From the NCBI GenBank assembly GCA_937873105.1, contig CALMWD010000235.1, forward strand, positions 1-5,387: DNA of 5,387 bases, written 5' to 3'. Positions 1-5,387 of the stretch are shown in pieces. The position numbers and the translations under genes were made by a program. Numbering within the stretch: position 1 is the stretch's first letter; each line of letters begins with the position of its first letter. The stretch is from an uncultured Rhodanobacteraceae bacterium. GTDB lineage: Bacteria > Pseudomonadota > Gammaproteobacteria > Xanthomonadales > Ahniellaceae. A model generated the notes under the pieces. It was not told the origin of the DNA and searched no databases. It saw only the letters and a program-made list of their open reading frames with translations.

Positions 1-210
1 CACGATCTCGCCGTCGTCATCGCGGAAGTAGGTCGCGGTGGTGCCCGAAACGCAGTCGTCCTGGTAACGGTTCGGCAGGCGCGCCACCTCGTGCCAGGTG
101 CCGAGATAACGCGCCAGGTCGATGCGCTCGACGGGCTCGTTCGGCAAGGCCGAGTGCGCCGCACCGGACAGGCCGAGCGCGCCGAGCAGCACCCACAGTT
201 GCAGCTTCAT
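1..210 (-). CDS. Blc-like lipocalin, N-terminal part (gene runs off the left edge)
   Basis: The visible 70 residues begin MKLQLWVLLGALGLSGAAHS, a typical Sec signal peptide: one Lys, a hydrophobic core and small residues before a likely cleavage near residue 20. There is no Cys at that site, so unlike E. coli Blc this is probably a soluble periplasmic or secreted protein, not an outer-membrane lipoprotein. Residues 34-48 (RYLGTWHEVARLPNR) match the first conserved lipocalin block, with G37-x-W39 at the entrance of the barrel. The following TATY and DDDGEIV fit the first turn of a bacterial lipocalin. Members of this family bind lipids or other hydrophobic ligands and are linked to envelope stress and membrane maintenance; the ligand here is unknown. 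The ATG at 210-208 has a near-consensus Shine-Dalgarno sequence. Roughly the last 100 residues would lie outside the window. It follows rtcB on the same strand after 132 bp. Confidence 0.88.
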   Translation of the reverse strand, partial: MKLQLWVLLGALGLSGAAHSALPNEPVERIDLARYLGTWHEVARLPNRYQDDCVSGTTATYFRDDDGEIV

Positions 211-213
211 GGT

Positions 214-221
214 TCACCTCC
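214..221 (-). promoter_or_regulatory. Strong ribosome binding site of the lipocalin gene
   Basis: Read on the minus strand this is GGAGGTGA, a near-perfect anti-16S match, with six bases between GGAGG and the ATG. It fixes the lipocalin start. It touches the inverted repeat at 222-258, so folding of that repeat could affect ribosome access. Confidence 0.8.
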
Positions 222-258
222 ACTCACACGCCGCGCACTCTATGCGCCGGGCGTGAGT
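222..258. repeat. Imperfect inverted repeat just upstream of the lipocalin ribosome binding site
   Basis: The arms are 222-237 (ACTCACACGCCGCGCA) and 243-258 (TGCGCCGGGCGTGAGT), separated by a 5-base loop, CTCTA. Thirteen of 16 positions pair; mismatches fall at 228/252, 230/250 and 232/248. On the minus-strand transcript it would form a leader hairpin ending directly beside the Shine-Dalgarno sequence. As DNA it could instead be an operator for a dimeric regulator. No T-tract follows on either strand, so a simple intrinsic terminator is unlikely. The repeat is directly visible; its function is inferred. Confidence 0.5.
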
Positions 259-280
259 CCGGCGTGATGCCTGTGCCCTC

Positions 281-341
281 GTAGGAGCGGCTTCCAAGCC
301 GCGATGGCTCCCGCAAAGCAACCTCCAGGCCGCGATGGCCC
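281..341. repeat. REP-like palindromic repeat with a second partial copy
   Basis: The first unit begins GTAGGAGCGGCTTCCAAGCC and continues CGATGGC. Positions 287-293 (GCGGCTT) pair perfectly with 296-302 (AAGCCGC). The GTAGGAGCGGCTTC head followed by a short palindrome is the form of the abundant REP elements of Lysobacterales and some pseudomonads, which in some genomes are associated with RAYT (TnpA-REP) transposases. A second, headless copy lies 31 bp downstream: 324-339 matches 293-308 at 15 of 16 bases. This half-unit ends just before the rtcB stop codon. The element occupies the rtcB-lipocalin gap, where such repeats can stabilise or end upstream mRNA. No RAYT gene is in the window. Assignment to the REP class is from recalled pattern, not from a genome-wide count. 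Confidence 0.7.
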
Positions 342-342
342 A

Positions 343-1563
343 TCAGCCCTTCACACACACCACCTGCCGCAACGTATGCACGATCTCGACCAGGTCGCGC
401 TGCGCCGCCATCACCGCGTCGATGGACTTGTACGCCGCCGGCGATTCGTCGATCACGTCGGCATCCTTGCGGCATTCGACGTGGGCGGTCGCCTTCACGT
501 GCTCGTCCAGCGTGATCATCTGCCTGGCCCGGGTGCGGCTCATCACGCGACCGGCGCCGTGCGAGCACGAGCAGAGCGCCGCTTCGTTGCCGAGGCCGCG
601 GACGATGAAGCTCTTCGCGCCCATCGATCCCGGGATGATGCCGAGCTGGCCGCGCTGCGCGCTCACCGCACCCTTGCGGGTCACGAACAGCGACTCGCCG
701 TAGTGCGTTTCCCGCTGCACGTAGTTGTGATGGCAGTTCACCGCTTCTTCGGTCAGCTTGAACGGCTTCGGGATCGCCTTGGCCAGCGCCGCCAGCGTGT
801 TCGACATCATGATCGCCCGATTCTCCCGGGCGAAACGCTGCGCCCAGTCGACCGCGAACACGTAGTCGTCGAAATGTCTCGATCCTTCCTGGAAATAGGC
901 GAGGTCGCGATGCGGCAGGTGGGCGATGTGGCCGCACATGTCGGCCTGAGCCAGTTCGATGAAGTGCGTGCCGATGGCGTTGCCGACGCCGCGCGAGCCC
1001 GAGTGCAGCATCACCCAGACCTGGTCGGTGTCGTCCAGGCACAGCTCGACGAAGTGGTTGCCGGTACCCAGCGTCCCGAGATGGTTCAGGTGGTTGGTGT
1101 TCTTCAGGCGCGGATGCAGTTCGCACAGGCGCTTGAAGTCGCGTTCCAGCGAGGCCCAGGCCTGTTGCGCCGTCTTCGGCGGATCCTTCCAGGCGCCCTT
1201 GTCGCGACCGCCACGCGGGGCCGTGCGGCCATGCGGCACGGCCTGTTCGATCGCGCTGCGCACGCCCGCCAGCGCGTCCGGCAGATCGTTCGCATGCAAC
1301 GAGGTGCGCGCCGCGATCATGCCGCAGCCGATGTCCACGCCCACCGCCGCCGGGATGATGGCGTGCCGAGTCGGCACCACCGACCCCACGGTCGCGCCGA
1401 TGCCGACATGCACGTCCGGCATCACCGCCACATGCGGCCACACCACCGGCAGCCGCGCGAGTTGCGACAACTGCCGCTTCGCCTCGTCCTCGACCGGCAC
1501 GCCCTGCGTCCACAGCTTGATCGGCACGCCGCCGGGTTCGGTGATTTCGTTGAATGAGCGCAT
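343..1563 (-). CDS. rtcB: RNA-splicing ligase RtcB (tRNA-splicing / RNA-repair ligase)
   Basis: RtcB is a GTP- and Mn2+-dependent cytoplasmic ligase that joins RNA 3'-phosphate or 2',3'-cyclic phosphate ends to 5'-OH ends, in RNA repair after endonuclease cleavage. The 406-aa product is nearly the length of E. coli RtcB (408 aa) and is collinear with it. Visible family signatures are VMPDVHVGIG (48-57), VGVDIGCGM with metal ligands D77 and C80, TGNHF (N169, H170), LHSGSRG (H187), NCHHNY (H279) and CSCSHGAGR, where H335 is the expected guanylate-accepting histidine. All key residues are present, so it should be active. The ATG at 1563-1561 is the first possible start: an in-frame TAG lies three codons upstream. 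The Shine-Dalgarno is weak (AGAG seven bases before ATG), suggesting modest translation. Neither rtcA, rtcR nor archease lies in the window. The gene is divergent from the small CTERM-like gene. Confidence 0.97.
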   Translation of the reverse strand: MRSFNEITEPGGVPIKLWTQGVPVEDEAKRQLSQLARLPVVWPHVAVMPDVHVGIGATVGSVVPTRHAIIPAAVGVDIGCGMIAARTSLHANDLPDALAGVRSAIEQAVPHGRTAPRGGRDKGAWKDPPKTAQQAWASLERDFKRLCELHPRLKNTNHLNHLGTLGTGNHFVELCLDDTDQVWVMLHSGSRGVGNAIGTHFIELAQADMCGHIAHLPHRDLAYFQEGSRHFDDYVFAVDWAQRFARENRAIMMSNTLAALAKAIPKPFKLTEEAVNCHHNYVQRETHYGESLFVTRKGAVSAQRGQLGIIPGSMGAKSFIVRGLGNEAALCSCSHGAGRVMSRTRARQMITLDEHVKATAHVECRKDADVIDESPAAYKSIDAVMAAQRDLVEIVHTLRQVVCVKG

Positions 1564-1710
1564 CGGGGAACTCTAACCGGGACCGGGCAGGCAGCGCGCC
1601 TTCCCGTCGGCACGACATCCGGAAGCACCCTTCGGCTGCGCCAGGATCCGGCGCGCATCGGGCTGGACGTCGAGCGCCGACGCGTGTTTCGCTCCGAGTG
1701 AGGGCGCAAC

Positions 1711-1738
1711 CGGTATCTTCGGGAACCGCGCATTTTTT
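1711..1738 (+). promoter_or_regulatory. Leader hairpin with T6 tract upstream of the small exported-protein gene
   Basis: Within the 189-bp divergent gap (1564-1752), CGGT at 1711-1714 pairs with ACCG at 1725-1728. The stem can extend inward through a bulged A at 1715 (T1716-A1724, C1717-G1723). After four bases comes T6 at 1733-1738, then the Shine-Dalgarno of the next gene. The shape resembles a weak intrinsic terminator or attenuator, but no complete gene lies upstream on this strand. The TATCTT at 1714-1719 could alternatively be a -10 element, though I see no well-spaced -35. No convincing rtcB promoter was found in the gap either. Confidence 0.25.
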
Positions 1739-1752
1739 CCTGGGAGCGATGC

Positions 1753-2211
1753 ATGAGACTGTGGATCCTGTGGTTGGCGCTCCTGATCGCCTCGCCCTTC
1801 GCGCGCGCGGTCTCGGTGCTTGATGTCGCGCCGTTGCGGGCGACCCCGCAGGACACCATCAGGATGACCTTGCACCTCGCTCCGCCGGATCGACTGGAGT
1901 TCGTGAACACGTTCCGCTACGGAAGCTCGATCCAGGTCTACGTGGGACTGAGTGACGTGATCGTTCCGGGCCAGCCGCCGCTGCCCGAACGCACGCAGGT
2001 CGTCGAGCTCGGGCGCTTCCCGCCGGGCGAATACCAGATCGACATCTACGTCAGCGCCCCCAGTTCGGTCCTGCTGACTTCGCGGTCGCTCGGCGTCGTC
2101 GCCGCACCCGCCATTCCGGTCCTGGCGGACCGCCTGTCGGACGCGCTGGCCGTTGTGGTCCTGCTCATCGGTGCGTTGGCGATACGCATCGGCGTCGGAC
2201 GCCCGGGCTGA
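1753..2211 (+). CDS. Exported hypothetical protein with an IPTL-CTERM-like C-terminal tail
   Basis: I do not recognise this 152-aa protein as a named family. It starts with a clear signal peptide (MRLWILWLALLIASPFARA), with likely cleavage after ARA at residue 19. The mature core, about residues 20-118, lacks catalytic-looking motifs and has alternating hydrophobic stretches such as IQVYVGL and GEYQIDIYV, suggesting a small beta-sandwich or Ig-like fold. The tail has IPVL at 121-124, a short polar spacer, a hydrophobic segment at about 131-144 and then Arg residues. That order (I-P-x-L, transmembrane helix, basic end) resembles IPTL-CTERM sorting signals, in which the tail directs a protein to envelope processing. 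A plain C-terminal membrane anchor is the alternative. The ATG at 1753 has GGGAG six bases upstream. The gene diverges from rtcB and lies 92 bp before the fusion gene. Confidence 0.8.
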   Translation: MRLWILWLALLIASPFARAVSVLDVAPLRATPQDTIRMTLHLAPPDRLEFVNTFRYGSSIQVYVGLSDVIVPGQPPLPERTQVVELGRFPPGEYQIDIYVSAPSSVLLTSRSLGVVAAPAIPVLADRLSDALAVVVLLIGALAIRIGVGRPG

Positions 2212-2292
2212 CGCGTCGGCGCGTGTCCGTCGGCACCGCGGCGGCCGTTGACGACGCTGCGACGACGGCGCAGTCTCGCTCCATCGGCCGGC

Positions 2293-2297
2293 GGGAG
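2293..2297 (+). promoter_or_regulatory. Ribosome binding site that sets the start of the fusion gene
   Basis: GGGAG lies six bases before the ATG at 2304, the same spacing as in the preceding gene. The frame is open further upstream to a GTG at 2223, but that codon has no Shine-Dalgarno and would add 27 low-complexity residues unlike the usual start of this family. A TTGACG at 2248-2253 could be a -35 element, but the sequence 17 bases later (CAGTCT) is a poor -10. Confidence 0.6.
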
Positions 2298-2303
2298 TTC
2301 GCG

Positions 2304-3575
2304 ATGACGCGATTGCCATTCCATGATCGACTCGACGCCGCACGCCAACTGGCGCAACGATTGGCGCATCTGCGCGGGCAGAGGCCGGTGGTGCTGGCGA
2401 TTCCGCGCGGGGCGGTGCCGATGGGGCGGGTGATCGCCGATGCCCTGGACGGCGAGCTCGACGTGGTGCTGGTGCGCAAGCTCGGGGCGCCGCACAACCC
2501 CGAGCTCGCGCTCGGCGCGATCGATGAGCACGGCAGCGTGCACATGAATCCGGAGGCGGCCCTGCTGACCCTGCCGCATCGTTACGTCGCCGACGTGGCG
2601 CAGAAGCAGCTGGATCTGATCCACGCGCGCCGTCGCAGCTACGGCGTGCAACCGATCCCGCTGCGTGATCGCGTCGTCGTCGTCGTCGATGATGGCCTCG
2701 CCACCGGCGCGACCATGTTCGCCGCGCTGGAAGCGGCGCGGGCGCAAGCACCTCGGCGCCTGGTCTGTGCGGTGCCGGTGGCGGCCGCGGACAGCCTGGA
2801 ACGCGTACGCCTGCATGCCGACGAAGTGGTCTGTCTGGCCACGCCCGAGCCCTTCCTGTCGGTCGGCCAGTGGTACGAAGACTTTGCCGCGGTCGAGGAT
2901 GCGGACGTGATGCGCGTGCTCGCGCAGGGACGCACCTCGACGCGCCACCTGCGCATCGAGGCCGGTGCCGCCACGCCCTTGCCTGGCGACCTGACCGTGC
3001 CGACGCAGGCGCGAGGCCTGGTCGTGTTCGTGCACGGCAGCGGCAGCAGCCGGCTCAGTCCGCGCAATCGTGCCGTCGCCGATGCCTTGCAGCAGGCCGG
3101 CTTCGCGACGCTGTTGTTCGACCTGCTGACGCCCGAGGAAGACAGCGATCCGTCCGCGCGTTTCGACATTCCGCTGCTGGCGCAACGCCTGGCCGCGACC
3201 TTGCGCTGGTTGCAGGCCGATCCCGCGCTGGCGGCGCTGCCGATCGGACTGTTCGGCGCCAGCACCGGGGCGGCGGCGGCCCTGATCGCGGCCGCGGCGC
3301 AGCCCGCGCGCGTGGGCGCCGTGGTCTCGCGCGGCGGCCGTCCGGACCTCGCCGGCGAAGATGTCTTCGCGCGCGTGCATGCGCCGACCCTGCTCATCGT
3401 CGGCGGCGCCGATCACGAGGTGTTGGCGTTGAATCGCCAAGCCCTGGCGCGACTGCCGCGCAGCGCCGAACTCGGCATCGTGCCGGGCGCCACGCATCTG
3501 TTCGAGGAACACGGCGCGCTCGACCAGGTCGCCACGCTCGCCAGCGCCTGGTTCCGGCGCTGGCTGGGTGCCTGA
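2304..3575 (+). CDS. Phosphoribosyltransferase / dienelactone-hydrolase-like fusion protein
   Basis: This 423-aa protein joins two domains. Residues 1 to about 205 are a type I phosphoribosyltransferase of the COG1926 kind: LAIPRGAVPMG near 31-41, VRKLGAPHNPELALGA near 57-72, and the PRPP-binding loop VVDDGLATGAT with D129, D130 and T134. After a linker, residues from about 235 form an alpha/beta hydrolase: the oxyanion strand with HGSGSS (from H244), the nucleophile elbow GASTG (S320), acid D370 in GGADHE and H398 in GATHLF. The full Ser-Asp-His triad is present, so both halves look catalytically competent. The same two-domain layout occurs in Mycobacterium tuberculosis Rv0571c, a DosR-regulon protein of unknown substrate, so the fusion is an established family and not a local accident. 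There is no signal peptide, so it is probably cytoplasmic. Substrates cannot be deduced. The stop codon directly abuts that of glyS on the other strand. Confidence 0.93.
   Translation: MTRLPFHDRLDAARQLAQRLAHLRGQRPVVLAIPRGAVPMGRVIADALDGELDVVLVRKLGAPHNPELALGAIDEHGSVHMNPEAALLTLPHRYVADVAQKQLDLIHARRRSYGVQPIPLRDRVVVVVDDGLATGATMFAALEAARAQAPRRLVCAVPVAAADSLERVRLHADEVVCLATPEPFLSVGQWYEDFAAVEDADVMRVLAQGRTSTRHLRIEAGAATPLPGDLTVPTQARGLVVFVHGSGSSRLSPRNRAVADALQQAGFATLLFDLLTPEEDSDPSARFDIPLLAQRLAATLRWLQADPALAALPIGLFGASTGAAAALIAAAAQPARVGAVVSRGGRPDLAGEDVFARVHAPTLLIVGGADHEVLALNRQALARLPRSAELGIVPGATHLFEEHGALDQVATLASAWFRRWLGA
2672..2688 (+). repeat. CGT trinucleotide tract inside the PRPP-binding motif
   Basis: Five perfect CGT units plus CG encode Val124-Val128, all as GTC codons, directly before the catalytic pair D129-D130. 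Slippage would insert or delete whole valines in the beta strand leading into the PRPP loop without shifting frame. It may simply reflect GC-rich codon preference in a valine-rich strand. Confidence 0.6.
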
Positions 3576-3581
3576 TCAGGC
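3570..3581. repeat. Perfect 12-bp palindrome holding both convergent stop codons
   Basis: GCCTGATCAGGC is its own reverse complement. Its centre, TGATCA, is the TGA stop of the fusion gene (3573-3575) followed at once by the minus-strand TGA of glyS (3578-3576). With no spacer between the genes and no T-tract beside the palindrome, each transcript must run into the opposite gene before ending. No terminator is visible nearby. Whether the palindrome has a role as a site or is coincidence cannot be told from sequence. Confidence 0.7.
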
Positions 3582-5387
3582 CGACTGCAACACGCCGATG
3601 TCCGCGATCGCGAGGAACTGCGTGCGCAACGAGCGCAGCAGGGCGAGGCGGTTGGCGCGTTTCGCGGCGTCGTCGACCATGACCATGACGCCGTCGAAGA
3701 AGGCGTCGGCGACCGGCTTGAGTCGCGCGAGGCGCTGCATCGTTTCGACGTAGCGGTGTTCGCGCATCAGCGGTTCGACCTCGGCCATCGCGGCCGACAG
3801 GGCGTTCGCCAGGTCGGTCTCGGCGCCGGCATCGAGCAGGGCGGCATCGACGCGGTCGGCGATCGCGAACTGCTTCTCGCCGGCCTGGCGCAGGATGTTG
3901 CCGATGCGCTTGTTCGCGGCCGCGAGGCTGTCCGCTTCCGGCTGCTTCGTGAACGCGTCGATGGCGCGGATGCGGCGGTCGAAGTCACGCAGGCTGGCCG
4001 GACGCACCGCGAGCACGGCTTCGAAGGCATCGCCACGAATGCCCTGGTCGGCGTAGTAGCCGCGCAGGCGGTCGGTGATGAAGTCGTAGAGGTCGTTCGC
4101 CTTGGCGTCGAGGCCGTCGGTCGAGATCGCGGCGATGGCTTCGCGCAGCAAGGCGTTCAGGTCGAGATCGAGCCCGCCTTCGATCAGCGTGCGTGCCAAG
4201 CCGAGCGCATTGCGGCGCAGCGAGAACGGGTCCTTGTTGCCGGTCGGCTTCTGGCCGATCGCGAACATGCCGGCGAGCGTGTCGAGTTTCTCGGCGATGG
4301 CCAGCACCTGGCCGAGGCGGCTCGGCGCGATCGCGTCGCCGGCGAAACGCGGCTGGTAGAACTCGTCGAGCGCATTCGCGACCTCGGCGGCTTCGCCCTG
4401 CGCGCTCGCGTAGTACCGGCCCATGATGCCCTGCAGTTCCGGGAACTCGCCGACCATGCGCGTCATCAGGTCGCACTTCGCGAGCTGGGCGGCCTGCGTC
4501 GCCTGCGCCGGATCGACGCCGATGCCATGCATCGAACGCAGGCGTTCGGCGACCACGCGCGCCAGTTCGCCGACGCGGCAGACCTTGTCCCAGACCGAGC
4601 CGAGCTTCTGCTGGTAGGTGACCTTCTTCAGCGCCTCCTGCTGCGCGGCGAGGGGCGACTTCAAGTCGTCGTCGAAGAAGAACTTGGCGTCGGCGAAGCG
4701 CGGGCGGATCACGCGCTCGTAACCCTTGCGGATCTCGTTCGGATCGCGGCTCTCGATGTTGGCGACGCCGATGAAGTGCTCGGTGAGCTTGCCGTCGGCA
4801 TCGAACACCGGGAAGAATTTCTGGTTCGATTCCATCGTCATGATCAGGGCTTCCTGCGGCACGCGCAGGAACTCGCGTTCGAAGGTGCAGGCGATGCCGA
4901 CCGGCCATTCGACCAGGTTCTTCACCTCGTCGATCAATTCCTGGCGCAGGCGCGGCACGCCGCCGCTGGCCTCGGCCACGCGCTGCACTTCGGCGATCAC
5001 GCGGTTCGCGCGCTCGGCCGGATTGACCAGCACCTTGGCCGCGCGCAACGCGTCGATGTAGTCGTTCGCATGCGCGATCCAGACCGGTTCCGGATGATGG
5101 AAGCGGTGGCCGCGGCTCATGCGGTCGGACGTCAGGCCGAGGATCTCGGCCGGCACCACGTCGGCGCCGAGCAGGATCACCAGCCAGTGCGCCGGGCGCA
5201 CGAACTGGTAGTCGAGGTCGGACCAGCGCATCGGCTTCGGGATCGGCAACACCTTCAGCGCCTCCTCGACGATCTGCGGCAGCAGCGTCGCGGTGGCTTC
5301 GCCCGGCTTCACGGCGCGATGCACGAACCAGGCGCCCTTGTCGGTGTCGATCTTGCCGATGAAACCGAAGGTCACCCGATCGCCGGG
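3576..5387 (-). CDS. glyS: Glycyl-tRNA synthetase beta subunit, C-terminal part (runs off the right edge)
   Basis: GlyS is the tRNA-binding beta chain of the bacterial alpha2-beta2 glycyl-tRNA synthetase, which charges tRNA-Gly in the cytoplasm; the alpha chain GlyQ carries the aminoacylation site. The window holds 603 codons plus stop. The E. coli protein is about 690 aa, so roughly 90 N-terminal residues lie beyond the edge, and the GTG at 5375 is an internal Val, not the start. Conserved blocks, numbered from the first visible codon, include SDRMSRGHRFHH (about 87-98), TMESNQKFFPVFD (about 184-196), RPRFADAKFFFDDD (about 228-241), CDLMTRMVGEFPELQGIMGR (about 305-324), AEKLDTLAGMF (about 365-375) and KDPFSLRR (about 385-392). 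The last 120 residues form the DALR-like anticodon-binding region, with AANKRIGNIL and FFDGVMVMVDD. No frameshift or internal stop is seen. glyQ would be expected upstream, to the right of the window. Confidence 0.98.
   Translation of the reverse strand, partial: PGDRVTFGFIGKIDTDKGAWFVHRAVKPGEATATLLPQIVEEALKVLPIPKPMRWSDLDYQFVRPAHWLVILLGADVVPAEILGLTSDRMSRGHRFHHPEPVWIAHANDYIDALRAAKVLVNPAERANRVIAEVQRVAEASGGVPRLRQELIDEVKNLVEWPVGIACTFEREFLRVPQEALIMTMESNQKFFPVFDADGKLTEHFIGVANIESRDPNEIRKGYERVIRPRFADAKFFFDDDLKSPLAAQQEALKKVTYQQKLGSVWDKVCRVGELARVVAERLRSMHGIGVDPAQATQAAQLAKCDLMTRMVGEFPELQGIMGRYYASAQGEAAEVANALDEFYQPRFAGDAIAPSRLGQVLAIAEKLDTLAGMFAIGQKPTGNKDPFSLRRNALGLARTLIEGGLDLDLNALLREAIAAISTDGLDAKANDLYDFITDRLRGYYADQGIRGDAFEAVLAVRPASLRDFDRRIRAIDAFTKQPEADSLAAANKRIGNILRQAGEKQFAIADRVDAALLDAGAETDLANALSAAMAEVEPLMREHRYVETMQRLARLKPVADAFFDGVMVMVDDAAKRANRLALLRSLRTQFLAIADIGVLQSA

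Noticed and set aside
287..302. REP stem as an intrinsic terminator for rtcB
   Set aside because: No T-tract follows the stem on the minus strand. An effect on the mRNA 3' end is possible, but a classical terminator is not supported.
304..1557. Long plus-strand open frame antisense to rtcB, and a 464-codon minus-strand frame at 224-1618
   Set aside because: Both overlap rtcB, which has full family motifs. The alternative translations are rich in Arg, His and Ala with no recognisable domain, as expected of shadow frames in high-GC DNA.
1558..1701. Plus-strand open stretch ending in a protein-like sequence (LDVERRRVFRSE then TGA) before the small exported gene
   Set aside because: It has no ATG or TTG start. 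The only GTG, at 1684, would leave five residues. There is no Shine-Dalgarno and I recognise no homologue. A decayed gene end is possible but not supportable.
2223..2303. N-terminal extension of the fusion protein from a GTG at 2223
   Set aside because: No ribosome binding site precedes it and the 27 extra residues are Ala/Thr-rich. The ATG at 2304 has GGGAG at the right distance and gives the usual family N terminus.
2046..3512. 488-codon minus-strand open frame opposite the fusion gene
   Set aside because: The plus strand encodes two well-conserved enzyme domains here. The antisense translation is Arg/Gln-rich and without motifs.
3985..4908. 307-codon minus-strand frame inside glyS
   Set aside because: It lies in another frame of the same strand as the clearly conserved glyS and its product is an Arg-rich low-complexity sequence.
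5373..5375. GTG as a start codon for glyS
   Set aside because: The frame stays open to the window edge and the protein would lack about 90 conserved N-terminal residues, so this is an internal valine of a truncated view.

Overview
This window looks like a chromosomal segment from a GC-rich gammaproteobacterium, most likely of the Lysobacterales (Xanthomonadales). The base composition, the two-subunit type of glycyl-tRNA synthetase, and a GTAGGAGCGGCTTC-type palindromic intergenic repeat typical of xanthomonads and their relatives all point that way. I cannot name a genus from the sequence alone.

Layout, left to right. (1) The minus strand holds the first 70 codons of an exported Blc-like lipocalin, cut by the window edge. 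Its start is preceded by a strong Shine-Dalgarno sequence and an imperfect inverted repeat. (2) A 132-bp gap carries a REP-like palindrome and a second partial copy 31 bp away. (3) A complete minus-strand rtcB (RNA-splicing ligase) follows. (4) A 189-bp divergent intergenic region contains a small hairpin followed by T6. (5) On the plus strand lie a 152-aa secreted or anchored hypothetical protein whose C terminus resembles an IPTL-CTERM sorting tail, and then a two-domain phosphoribosyltransferase / alpha-beta hydrolase fusion. (6) Converging on these from the right is the C-terminal 603 codons of glyS, the beta subunit of glycyl-tRNA synthetase, running off the right edge.

Functionally the window mixes RNA and translation housekeeping (RtcB, GlyS) with envelope or stress-type accessory genes (lipocalin, CTERM-like protein, PRTase-hydrolase fusion). 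rtcB and the lipocalin gene share a strand and could be co-transcribed through the REP region. The two plus-strand genes are 92 bp apart and could also share a transcript. The fusion gene and glyS meet tail to tail with no spacer: their two stop codons sit side by side inside a 12-bp perfect palindrome.

I see no CRISPR array, transposase, tRNA, rRNA or phage gene, and no clear new system. The points most worth a second look are the CTERM-like small protein, the intact catalytic residues in both halves of the fusion protein, the zero-spacer convergent junction, and the regulatory-looking structures around the lipocalin start.
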